From Anaerolineae bacterium (lineage in GTDB: Bacteria; Chloroflexota; Anaerolineae; JAFGEY01): a DNA stretch of 49,194 bases. Each line of letters starts with the position of its first letter. The first letter of the stretch is position 1. The stretch is taken from assembly GCA_016783145.1 (NCBI GenBank), contig JADHXD010000014.1, forward strand, positions 1 through 49,194, in the 5' to 3' direction. The notes beneath the pieces were generated by a model, which had not been told where the DNA came from, made no database searches, and was given only the letters and a program-made list of their open reading frames with translations. This document shows, in pieces, positions 16,420 to 22,877 of this stretch. The translations under genes were made by a program, and so were the position numbers.

Positions 16420-16974
16420 TCAGAAGTTCTTTCCTATGTCTTGGATGGTCTCTTCCAGCCATTCGATCTGCGTGGCGATGTCCTGCCGCCCATAGTCGAG
16501 CATCAGGTTCCAAACGGCGGTTACGCGCTCCTCGTCCACGATGTCGCGACATGGACCCAGGGGAGGATCGATCGCGGCGTCCTGAAGGGCCTGGAGCCGC
16601 TGCCGGCGAGTGGCAAGCAGGTCCTGGAGGCGCACCAGGAGCGTGCCTTTGTCCAGCATCCCGTAGAAAAAGACCCGTGAAAAGGACAGGTACAGGGAGT
16701 GTGGATCCTCTTCAGGGGGCTGGCGGAGCCAGGCGAGGAACTCAGCCTCGCCTTGATCCGTGACCGAGTAGATCTTGCTATCGGGCTTGCCCTCCTGCGG
16801 CTCAACCCGGTACTCGACCAGCCCATCCTCCGCCATCTGCTTGAGCGTGGGATAGATGCGGCGCAGGGATGCAGACTCCAGCAGGAAGGTCACCTGCTCC
16901 ACGCGCCGGTAGAGAGCATAGCCTGACCTGGGGTGGAGGATGAGCAGTCCGAGCAAGGTGTGCTTCAGCGGCAT
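16420..16974 (-). CDS. PadR-family transcriptional regulator
   Basis: 184 aa. N-terminal winged helix: LLGLLILHPRSGYALYRRVEQ, LRRIYPTLKQMAEDGLVEYR, and the wing SKIYSVTDQGEAEFLAWL; the C-terminal half is the Vir-type helical dimerisation region. PadR proteins are usually repressors lifted by a small aromatic or sugar-derived ligand. Its gene leads a two-gene operon with beta-glucuronidase (15-nt gap), and a palindrome overlaps its own promoter, so autorepression and control by a glucuronide or its aglycone is a reasonable inference. Confidence 0.9.
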   Translation of the reverse strand: MPLKHTLLGLLILHPRSGYALYRRVEQVTFLLESASLRRIYPTLKQMAEDGLVEYRVEPQEGKPDSKIYSVTDQGEAEFLAWLRQPPEEDPHSLYLSFSRVFFYGMLDKGTLLVRLQDLLATRRQRLQALQDAAIDPPLGPCRDIVDEERVTAVWNLMLDYGRQDIATQIEWLEETIQDIGKNF

Positions 16975-17004
16975 TCCAACTCCCTATCGAATAGCGCCAT
17001 AGGT

Positions 17005-17065
17005 ATATACACGCGAGTATATATGACAACGTGTATATTATACCGGATTCGGGGCGTCCTGTCAA
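17005..17065 (-). promoter_or_regulatory. Consensus promoter and palindromic operator of the PadR-uidA operon
   Basis: On the minus strand -35 TTGACA (17065-17060), exactly 17 bp, -10 TATAAT (17042-17037): a perfect sigma-70 consensus. An inverted repeat ATATACACG (17005-17013) and CGTGTATAT (17030-17038), 16 nt apart, overlaps the -10 and start site. ATG is at 16974. A strong promoter occluded by an operator is the classical repressor design. Confidence 0.85.
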
Positions 17066-17170
17066 GTGGGATCTCGACTGGTTCGACGGGAGGTCTGCTG
17101 CCGCGGTGCACGCCGGGGCGTGGGCCAGATGTGGGGGATGCTGGAGCGAGCGGGCTCTGCAGAAACCAGA

Positions 17171-17213
17171 CTCTGTTGACGCTTGGGAACGCAGTACCCG
17201 CATGTCAACAGAG
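17171..17213. repeat. 10-bp inverted repeat between SnoaL-like and PadR genes
   Basis: CTCTGTTGAC (17171-17180) and GTCAACAGAG (17204-17213) with a 23-nt loop. The gap 17066-17334 otherwise shows no gene. It could be a weak terminator for the SnoaL-like gene or a further operator. Confidence 0.45.
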
Positions 17214-17334
17214 CCTGATGAGCGTGAGACACCAACTACCGACTAGCAGGAGCCATAGGGACAGAGCCCGCACGGCAGCGGCCCAGTGCCTACTATCCGT
17301 ACGCTGATGGGCCGTGGCTGCCTTTGGTGACTTA

Positions 17335-17760
17335 TTAGTCTCCGCCTTGTCCAGGGGATGGCATCAGGCCGAGCTGCTGCATCATGCTCAACTGGTCAAC
17401 CTGGCCCCACAGCTCGACAATCTTGCCACCGGCAAGACGAAAGACCCAGATCCCGGACCAGACGGCGTGCTTGCCGGTAGCTGGAATGCCGAGAAACTCA
17501 CCGTGATGGGTGCCGCTGTACGTCTGGCGTTGCACGACTCGATCCCCCTCAGCGATCTCATCGTCTATCGTCTCCTGCCAGTCGGGGAAGGCATCCAAGA
17601 TCATAGCGGCGGTCTTTTTCATGCTTTCTCGGTCTGTGACTTCCGGTGCGCCGTGGTGAACGATATCCTCAGCGACAAACTGCTCAAAGAGGTCGAGCTT
17701 GCGCGCATTCCACACCTGCTCAACGTAACGGTGAACAATGGCCTTGTTTTCTTCTGACAC
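17335..17760 (-). CDS. SnoaL-like / ester cyclase-type small hydrolase-fold protein
   Basis: 141 aa from GTG 17760; NTF2-like alpha+beta barrel. Typical pieces: NKAIVHRYVEQVWNARKLDL, FVAEDIVHHG, FPDWQETIDDEIAEGDRVV, GTHHGEFLGIPATGK, and a closing IVELWGQVDQLSMMQQLG. Such proteins are widespread and mostly uncharacterised; some are polyketide cyclases. The GTG coincides with the outer end of a MITE, and no ribosome site remains upstream of it. The frame stays open through the MITE to an ATG at 17856, which would add 32 unrelated residues. Expression may have been altered by the insertion. Confidence 0.8.
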   Translation of the reverse strand: MSEENKAIVHRYVEQVWNARKLDLFEQFVAEDIVHHGAPEVTDRESMKKTAAMILDAFPDWQETIDDEIAEGDRVVQRQTYSGTHHGEFLGIPATGKHAVWSGIWVFRLAGGKIVELWGQVDQLSMMQQLGLMPSPGQGGD

Positions 17761-17894
17761 TAGCAGTCTGTCGGAGTAATCGGTTTCGCCACAAAAACGC
17801 GCTGATTTGAGCCAAAATGTGACCGAAGAACATCGCTTTGATTCAAAGATAGACATCAGATGGAGCGCCGACCATTACTCCGACAAGCTGCTAG
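17760..17894. mobile_element. 135-bp MITE with 21-bp terminal inverted repeats
   Basis: Left end 17760-17780 begins CTAGCAGTCTGTCGGAGTAAT; the reverse complement of 17874-17894 reads the same except two adjacent bases (19/21). The 93-bp interior codes for nothing recognisable. The TGTCGGAGTAA core is of the kind found at ends of DDE insertion sequences, so it is probably a non-autonomous derivative mobilised by a transposase outside the window. The terminal CTAG or TAG may include the target duplication. Confidence 0.85.
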
Positions 17895-18298
17895 GCATCC
17901 TCCTGAGGTATTGACGGCCTCGCAATGGGCGAGCACCACTTCTAGGTTGCACGGCACGATAGTCTGCTTGACAGCATACCACATCCCAGGCCGTGTGCAT
18001 ACGACCAAAGTCACTCTCTGAGGTGAACGAGTCCAACACAAGGAAGGGAAAGCTGGAAGAGAGCCAACGAGATGAATGACACGGTGATAGCCTCGAGGTG
18101 AAGGTGACCAAGCCGGGTCTGCTGTCCTGACGGAGAACCGACGCACTAAGAGAAAACCGCAAGGCTGGGGCTTCGTGGCCTGCCCGATCTCCTCTCTGTG
18201 CTGCGCCTCCCGTCCAGCAGCCGCGCCCGCATTGCGGGACGGATCCGCCTCGTCGCCCTGTGGCGTTTCGTAGGCGATGGGAGAAGGAAGACGATGAC
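17895..18298. other. 404-nt stretch without a recognisable gene
   Basis: Lies between the MITE and the GH105 stop codon. Short minus-strand frames (for example 17856-18146) have no family-like pattern or ribosome site and are less GC-rich than neighbours at their 3' side. It could hold decayed mobile-element sequence; I cannot identify it. Confidence 0.4.
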
Positions 18299-19264
18299 CT
18301 ATGCTGATCCCAGGGAACGGTACGCGGCTTCCATCAAGAGGAAGAACGCTTGTCCCTCTGGCGCGGTGCCCGGGCGGTCAAAGTGCGGCGCGCCGCATAC
18401 GCCCTGTACCAAGCCGCGGGCGTCCACCTTGCGGTGGGCCGCCTGGCGCATCCGGTCCGCTCGCGCCAGGTACTGCCGGTCCAGCCAGCCCCCGCGCACG
18501 CTGCGGTAGATGGCATAGGCCAGCATCTGGGCCAGGTTGGTCTCGACAAAGGTGGAGGGATCGTCCACCACGTCGTGGTAGAGCCCGTCCTCGCGCTGGT
18601 GGGCCAGGCAGCCGTCGATCCCTTCCCTCAGGTATCCCGCAAGCCGCGCGCGCTCGTCCGCCATTTCTGGGGGCAGGGCACCGAGGACGCGCGCGATCCC
18701 TGCTGCTGCCCAGCCGTTGCCCACGCCCCAGGGGTCCGCTCGCCTGTACGCCCCGAGGTTATCGTCCCACTGGTGGGCGTAGAGCTGCACCTCCGCGCGC
18801 CACAGGCAGCGGCGAAAACCCTCGATCTGACGGACCGCCTCGCGAGGATGCCCGGCAGCGGCGAGAAAGGGTGGGGCCATACACATCGAGTCGATCCACA
18901 CCTCAGGCCTGGTCGTGATGTGGTGGAGCGTGCCGTCCGCGGTCCTGGGGGCGTGGTGCAGCAGGTAGGCGAGCATGCGATCGGCAGCCTCGCGCAGCGC
19001 CGGATCACCTGTGACCTGGGCGGCATAGAGGACCGGCTCGCCGTTGGCCGCGGGATCGGTCACCGAGTGGTTGGGTCCGACGACGCCCAGCCGCCCGTCT
19101 TCCCTCTGGCGGAGGACGGCCTCCACAGCCATCAAGACGACCAGCTCGGTCTCACCCGATTCGAGAAACGCTTGCGCGGCGACCCCCTGTTCCCACGAGT
19201 GGCGCTGCATGGCCAGCAAGGCGCGCGTGACTTTTTGGATCTTGAGATCGATCTGTTCTCCCAT
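18299..19264 (-). CDS. Unsaturated uronyl hydrolase-like glycosidase (GH88/GH105)
   Basis: 321 aa from ATG 19264, preferred because GGGAGGA lies just before it (ATG 19276 is 4 codons upstream). (alpha/alpha)6-barrel family acting on the unsaturated uronic acid left by polysaccharide lyases. Motifs: QGVAAQAFLE, EVWIDSMCMAPPFLA (catalytic Asp region), DPWGVGNGWAAAGIARVL and HQREDGLYHDVVDDPSTFVETNLAQML. No signal peptide. It starts 14 nt after the UxuA-like stop and is the last gene of a four-gene operon. Fits release of 4,5-unsaturated galacturonate or glucuronate for the hexuronate pathway. Confidence 0.85.
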   Translation of the reverse strand: MGEQIDLKIQKVTRALLAMQRHSWEQGVAAQAFLESGETELVVLMAVEAVLRQREDGRLGVVGPNHSVTDPAANGEPVLYAAQVTGDPALREAADRMLAYLLHHAPRTADGTLHHITTRPEVWIDSMCMAPPFLAAAGHPREAVRQIEGFRRCLWRAEVQLYAHQWDDNLGAYRRADPWGVGNGWAAAGIARVLGALPPEMADERARLAGYLREGIDGCLAHQREDGLYHDVVDDPSTFVETNLAQMLAYAIYRSVRGGWLDRQYLARADRMRQAAHRKVDARGLVQGVCGAPHFDRPGTAPEGQAFFLLMEAAYRSLGSA

Positions 19265-19277
19265 CGTTCCTCCCATC

Positions 19278-20237
19278 TCAGTCGCTGGCGGCGAGGGCGG
19301 CGAGCAGCGCCTTGATGTAGCCGATCGAGTAGGCCAGTCCCAAGCCGGCGTGCTCGCCGTCTCCCTCCAAGGGGGGGACGTGATCGGGATTCAGGCAGCC
19401 GTCAAAGCCGATGCCATCCAGCGCGCGCAGGACCCTGAACATGTTCATATCCCCGTCGTCGAGGAGGACCTCCTCGAACCCGCCCGACGTGGCCAGGCTT
19501 CCCCTGACATTGCGAAAGTGAACCGTAAAGATGCGTCCCTTGCGACCATAGTTGTGGATCTCGTCCAGGATCAGTGGAGTGCCCCCGGCCTCGGCCCGCG
19601 TGCCAATGCAGTACAGGTAGCCGACCGCCCTGCTGGGGAAGGCGTCGATCACGCGGTGGAAGCCCAGGCCGCCAAAGGGCGTGCTGGGGTAGGGTGTGTC
19701 GGAGGGGTGGATGGCCAGCTTGATGTTGTGCTCTTCAGCGACAGGCACGAGCTGCCCGTAGGCGGCGAGGAAACGCTCCCACCACCTCTCCACCTCACCC
19801 TGCGTCGGGGGTTCCGGCTCGGACCACGCGCGCCGCTCCCCGCGAGACAGGTATCCCCCCCGGTGAACCGAGCGGTAGGGATGGGTCCGTCCGGGCATAG
19901 CATCTCCGGCGAACCGCTGGCGGGCGATGGGGATGCCGGCCTCGCCAAACACCCGCAAGGCCGTACACGCGTTCTCCAGGTCCCGCTCGCCACCGGGCAA
20001 GCCCTCCACGAACCGCGTGGTAATGTCGGGGAGCGTCACCCGGTTGATGTCCAGCCCCCACGAACGGATTCGCTTGCGGATGGCGAGCACCCCATCCAGG
20101 TCAGGGTAGCCCTGCTCTCGCACGCCGGGAAAGGCATCTCCCCCTCCAAAGTCGATGCAGTCCGCTCCCAACTGGGTGACCTGTCTCAAGTAGCGATCAG
20201 AGAGATCCTGGTTCCAGACCGATATGCGCATCATCAC
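19278..20237 (-). CDS. Mannonate dehydratase-like protein (UxuA family)
   Basis: 319 aa TIM-barrel protein, a little shorter than E. coli UxuA (394 aa). Family marks near the active site: KLAIHPSDTPYPSTPFGGLG, YCIGTRAEAGG, VHFRNVRG, LDDGDMNMFRVLRAL and LNPDHVPPLEGDG, giving the His/Asp/Cys metal ligands. The reaction is D-mannonate to 2-keto-3-deoxygluconate, the committed step of glucuronate breakdown. It sits in an operon with a GH105 glycosidase and close to a beta-glucuronidase, supporting the assignment; UxaC and UxuB homologues are not in the window unless one of the other oxidoreductases serves. Confidence 0.85.
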   Translation of the reverse strand: MMMRISVWNQDLSDRYLRQVTQLGADCIDFGGGDAFPGVREQGYPDLDGVLAIRKRIRSWGLDINRVTLPDITTRFVEGLPGGERDLENACTALRVFGEAGIPIARQRFAGDAMPGRTHPYRSVHRGGYLSRGERRAWSEPEPPTQGEVERWWERFLAAYGQLVPVAEEHNIKLAIHPSDTPYPSTPFGGLGFHRVIDAFPSRAVGYLYCIGTRAEAGGTPLILDEIHNYGRKGRIFTVHFRNVRGSLATSGGFEEVLLDDGDMNMFRVLRALDGIGFDGCLNPDHVPPLEGDGEHAGLGLAYSIGYIKALLAALAASD

Positions 20238-20276
20238 CTCACTCCTTCGATGGGCCCTACGGCGGCCCTATGGCCC

Positions 20277-20804
20277 TTATCTCGGCGCCACCTCGGCTCC
20301 GGGAATCCAATACGCGTGCCTGCCACACATCAGCGCCTTTGCCCCCGCGTGCCCCACGCGCTTCTGGGCAGCGACGACCTCCCCGATGAACCAGTCTCGG
20401 TGCTCAAATGGGATCTCACGGACGACGCGACACTCGATCTGTGCGCCGCACCCGGGGAGGCTGACCGCGCCGACCTGCATCGATGCTTCCCACTCCAGCC
20501 CGGCGGCCTGGAACTTGTCTCCGTCCCGGCCTGAAAGGGATCCGCAGACTCTGACCGCACCGATGAGCGAGGCGTCAGGGACATTGACCACGAACTCGCG
20601 CTCTGCGCGGAGCAGTTCGTGGGTGTGCCGGGAATGGGCGACGCCGATCCCGATGCGCAGGGGACGAAAGGTAAAGTAAGCGATCTGGTTGATGGTGATC
20701 GCGTTGCCCCGCGTCGTTACCAGCACGATGGGGTAGGGAGGCAAAAGCTCCAGCATGCTGGTCGGCGATAGGGGGACCCGCTCGCAGGGCTGTGCAGGAC
20801 TCAT
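20277..20804 (-). CDS. Flavin reductase-like domain protein
   Basis: 175 aa from ATG 20804, whose codon overlaps the stop of the upstream gene (ATGA). Flavin-reductase (FMN-binding split barrel) pattern: PYPIVLVTTRGNAITINQIAYFTF, IGIGVAHSRHTHELL, EFVVNVPDASLIGAV and GCGAQIECRVVREIPFEHRDWFIGEVV. Such proteins bind FMN and reduce flavin or act with monooxygenases. In this operon it may handle the aglycone of a glucuronide, which is speculative. Confidence 0.8.
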   Translation of the reverse strand: MSPAQPCERVPLSPTSMLELLPPYPIVLVTTRGNAITINQIAYFTFRPLRIGIGVAHSRHTHELLRAEREFVVNVPDASLIGAVRVCGSLSGRDGDKFQAAGLEWEASMQVGAVSLPGCGAQIECRVVREIPFEHRDWFIGEVVAAQKRVGHAGAKALMCGRHAYWIPGAEVAPR

Positions 20805-21745
20805 TCGCTGTCGGCCTCCCCGTGCTCTACGGACAGGCGGTCGGACAGCCAAGTCCTCAGCGGTTCGCGAACGCCGATGTCCTCCACGGGCAGTGAGTAC
20901 TCGTGAACCGCGCAGACCAAGTCGTTTAGCGCACGCGCACGGCGCGCCGGAGGCACCTGCGCGTGCATATGCAGCGGGTAGCTGTACTCGGGAGGCAACA
21001 TCCGCACCTGGTCCCTATCCAGCTCTTTGGAGACCAGTGCGCTCAGAACGGCTTGGTGCAGAAAGACCCGGTGGTGTTCGTCCCGGCAAGGGCCGGCCTG
21101 AAACGCCCGATCCGTGACCATGGCTACAAAACGTTCCCGCCAGGCACCAAGCAGGCCGCGAGCGGGATCGATGGAAAAGCAGTGCGTGTTCCAATAGGGG
21201 CGGATCTGCTGCCGGTCCACAAAGGACTCGATGGCAAAGGGCGCCTCATCAAGCCCAACTGCCCCATATACGGCGCTCCAGAACTCGTCCAACGGGTCCT
21301 GAGCCCGAGAGCCGATGTTTGCGTGGTGGACCGTCCGGAATGCCGCGCCGAAGGATGCGTCTCCGGGCCAGGCCAGGTCGAAAAGAAGGGGTGGATTAAG
21401 GATCAGGCAGTCAGAGGCAAGCCAGACCAGCGAGCGAAAGTCGGAACCGGCCATGCCTTCTGCCTGGGCACAGGCGTGTACCTTGGGGGCAAACCAGAAA
21501 TGGGATCCACCCTCAATGTCGAGTGGGACCAGCCGCACGCCTTCCCCGCCGGGGAATGGATCGGGAGAGGGCTCGCCCAAATGGAACACCCACACGGGAG
21601 AGCGGCTCAGCGGACCGCCAAAGGCGCGGAGGCTCTCGATCAGGAGGCGCGCAAACCGTTCCTCTTGACCGCTTGTGACGAGCGTGCAAAAGCACGCTGG
21701 CCCTCCAGACGGGGCCGTGTCGTCGTGAATGTGCTCTTGGTCCAT
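20801..21745 (-). CDS. Glycosyltransferase-like hypothetical protein
   Basis: 314 aa from ATG 21745 (GGGGAGAGGTAGG directly upstream). I do not recognise a precise family. The Rossmann-like start FCTLVTSGQEERFARLLIESLRAFGG and SLVWLASDCLILNPP, where a donor-binding acidic motif is expected, resemble nucleotide-sugar glycosyltransferases (GT-A like), but a true DxD is missing. No signal peptide or TM segment. First gene of the operon leading to flavin reductase, UxuA-like and GH105 genes. Confidence 0.6.
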   Translation of the reverse strand: MDQEHIHDDTAPSGGPACFCTLVTSGQEERFARLLIESLRAFGGPLSRSPVWVFHLGEPSPDPFPGGEGVRLVPLDIEGGSHFWFAPKVHACAQAEGMAGSDFRSLVWLASDCLILNPPLLFDLAWPGDASFGAAFRTVHHANIGSRAQDPLDEFWSAVYGAVGLDEAPFAIESFVDRQQIRPYWNTHCFSIDPARGLLGAWRERFVAMVTDRAFQAGPCRDEHHRVFLHQAVLSALVSKELDRDQVRMLPPEYSYPLHMHAQVPPARRARALNDLVCAVHEYSLPVEDIGVREPLRTWLSDRLSVEHGEADSE

Positions 21746-21791
21746 CCTACCTCTCCCCAGCCGGGGGGCATACGCTACCCGCGGTCCGTGG

Positions 21792-21866
21792 GTGCACATC
21801 GTCAGTGTGCGATGTGCACTGCGCCACTGTGGCGCATATCATAACACAGATCGTACCCCGAGGCAA
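21792..21866 (-). promoter_or_regulatory. Promoter and two palindromes of the hexuronate operon
   Basis: Minus strand: -35 TTGCCT (21866-21861), 17 bp, -10 TATGAT (21843-21838). Two perfect palindromes follow: TGCGCCAC/GTGGCGCA with a 1-nt loop (21820-21836), at the likely start site, and GTGCACATCG/CGATGTGCAC with an 8-nt loop (21792-21819). They look like operators, or a leader hairpin, controlling the operon at 21745. Confidence 0.65.
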
Positions 21867-22003
21867 TGCGACGGCGAGCCTGGCCACGGCATGGGGATGC
21901 TGTCGCTGCGGTGCTGAATGGGACGCCGTGGCTACACGTGCGCGTGAGAGTGTCAAGACGCTTTCCAGCAGTGCAGAGCGTACCGGGTCACGCGTCGTTC
22001 ACG

Positions 22004-22033
22004 CTGTCCTGATAACGGGCTCTGTGCTATAAT
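22004..22033 (+). promoter_or_regulatory. Extended -10 promoter of the HD-AcsB-like operon
   Basis: TGCTATAAT gives a perfect -10 (22028-22033) with extended TGn (22025-22027); a weak CTGTCC lies 18 bp upstream. It is 32 nt before the HD-domain ATG. Confidence 0.6.
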
Positions 22034-22064
22034 AGCCCGCATCATACAGTAGGCAGGGGGTGGC

Positions 22065-22877
22065 ATGCAATCAACAGAGAACTGGGATTCTTTCGTCCGC
22101 TCGCTCGAGGCCACGGCCAAAGACAAGCTGGCAAACTGGCCATCGGAGTGGGTGGGCTTTCATTGGCCTGGCTATACCTACGAGCACACCCTGCGTGTGC
22201 GGAACCTGAGCCGGGCGATGGCGCGCACCTTGAGTGCAGATGACCGACTGGTGGAGGTGGCTGCGCTGCTCCACGACATTGGCAAGCCGGAAGGGGAGCC
22301 ACACGGCGACATCGGCGCCGGGCGGGCCGAGGAGATCCTCGCTTCCCTGGGCGTGGGTGCTCCTGACCGCCGGCGGGTCTGCGATCTCGTGCGCACACAC
22401 CTGGCGCCCGACCCGCCCTATCCGACGGAGAACCTGGTGCTGTCCGATGCGGACTATATCGACGCCAACTTTGGCTACGTGGCCTTTGCACGGTACATCA
22501 CGATCCGCGCCAGCCGGGATATGCCCGTGAACGAGACGGTCGAAAGCGCGGGCGAGTGGCTAGCGAACGTGGACGGTCGCCGGAGAAAGGTGGTGACCGA
22601 CCTGGGCCGGACGATCGTCGAGGAACGGTTTGGGCGGATGGCTACCTTTTTGGAGAGCCTGCGCGAGGACCTGCGGGGCGGCGCAGACGGCGATGGTGCG
22701 GCCCTGGTCATCGCCCGCTACCTGGCTGCCGATGCCCGCCGGCCCAGCCTTCTTCGACAGGTCGCGCATATGCGGCAGGTCTTGGCCGGGGAGCGCCGCG
22801 AGGACGGGCTGCGTCTGTCGGCTACCTTGGGCTCGTTTGCAGAGCTGACCGATCAAGAGATGGCAGGGGAGAGATGA
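22065..22877 (+). CDS. HD-domain phosphohydrolase
   Basis: 270 aa. HD superfamily metal-dependent phosphohydrolase: H41 (YEHTLRV), H70-D71 (LLHDIGKPEG), H112 (VRTHLAPDPP) and D128/D130 (LSDADYIDAN) supply the expected ligands. The C-terminal 120 residues are helical and unassigned. Substrate unknown (nucleotide or phosphoester). Ribosome site AGGGGG before the ATG. Its TGA overlaps the ATG of the acetyl-CoA-synthase-like gene (ATGA, 22874-22877), so the two are translationally coupled and probably work together. Confidence 0.85.
   Translation: MQSTENWDSFVRSLEATAKDKLANWPSEWVGFHWPGYTYEHTLRVRNLSRAMARTLSADDRLVEVAALLHDIGKPEGEPHGDIGAGRAEEILASLGVGAPDRRRVCDLVRTHLAPDPPYPTENLVLSDADYIDANFGYVAFARYITIRASRDMPVNETVESAGEWLANVDGRRRKVVTDLGRTIVEERFGRMATFLESLREDLRGGADGDGAALVIARYLAADARRPSLLRQVAHMRQVLAGERREDGLRLSATLGSFAELTDQEMAGER

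Larger units (their letters stand above)
21746..22064. other. Divergent intergenic region (319 nt)
   Basis: Apart from the two promoters (minus at 21838-21866, plus at 22004-22033) and the palindromes, I see no gene. Short frames here lack ribosome sites. Confidence 0.5.

Noticed and set aside
15481..16680. 399-aa plus-strand frame across the beta-glucuronidase and PadR genes
   Set aside because: It is a shadow frame; the minus strand has catalytic residues, ribosome sites and a consensus promoter.
17856..18162. Small minus-strand frames downstream of the MITE as a gene
   Set aside because: No start signal, no recognisable domain, and composition unlike neighbouring genes.
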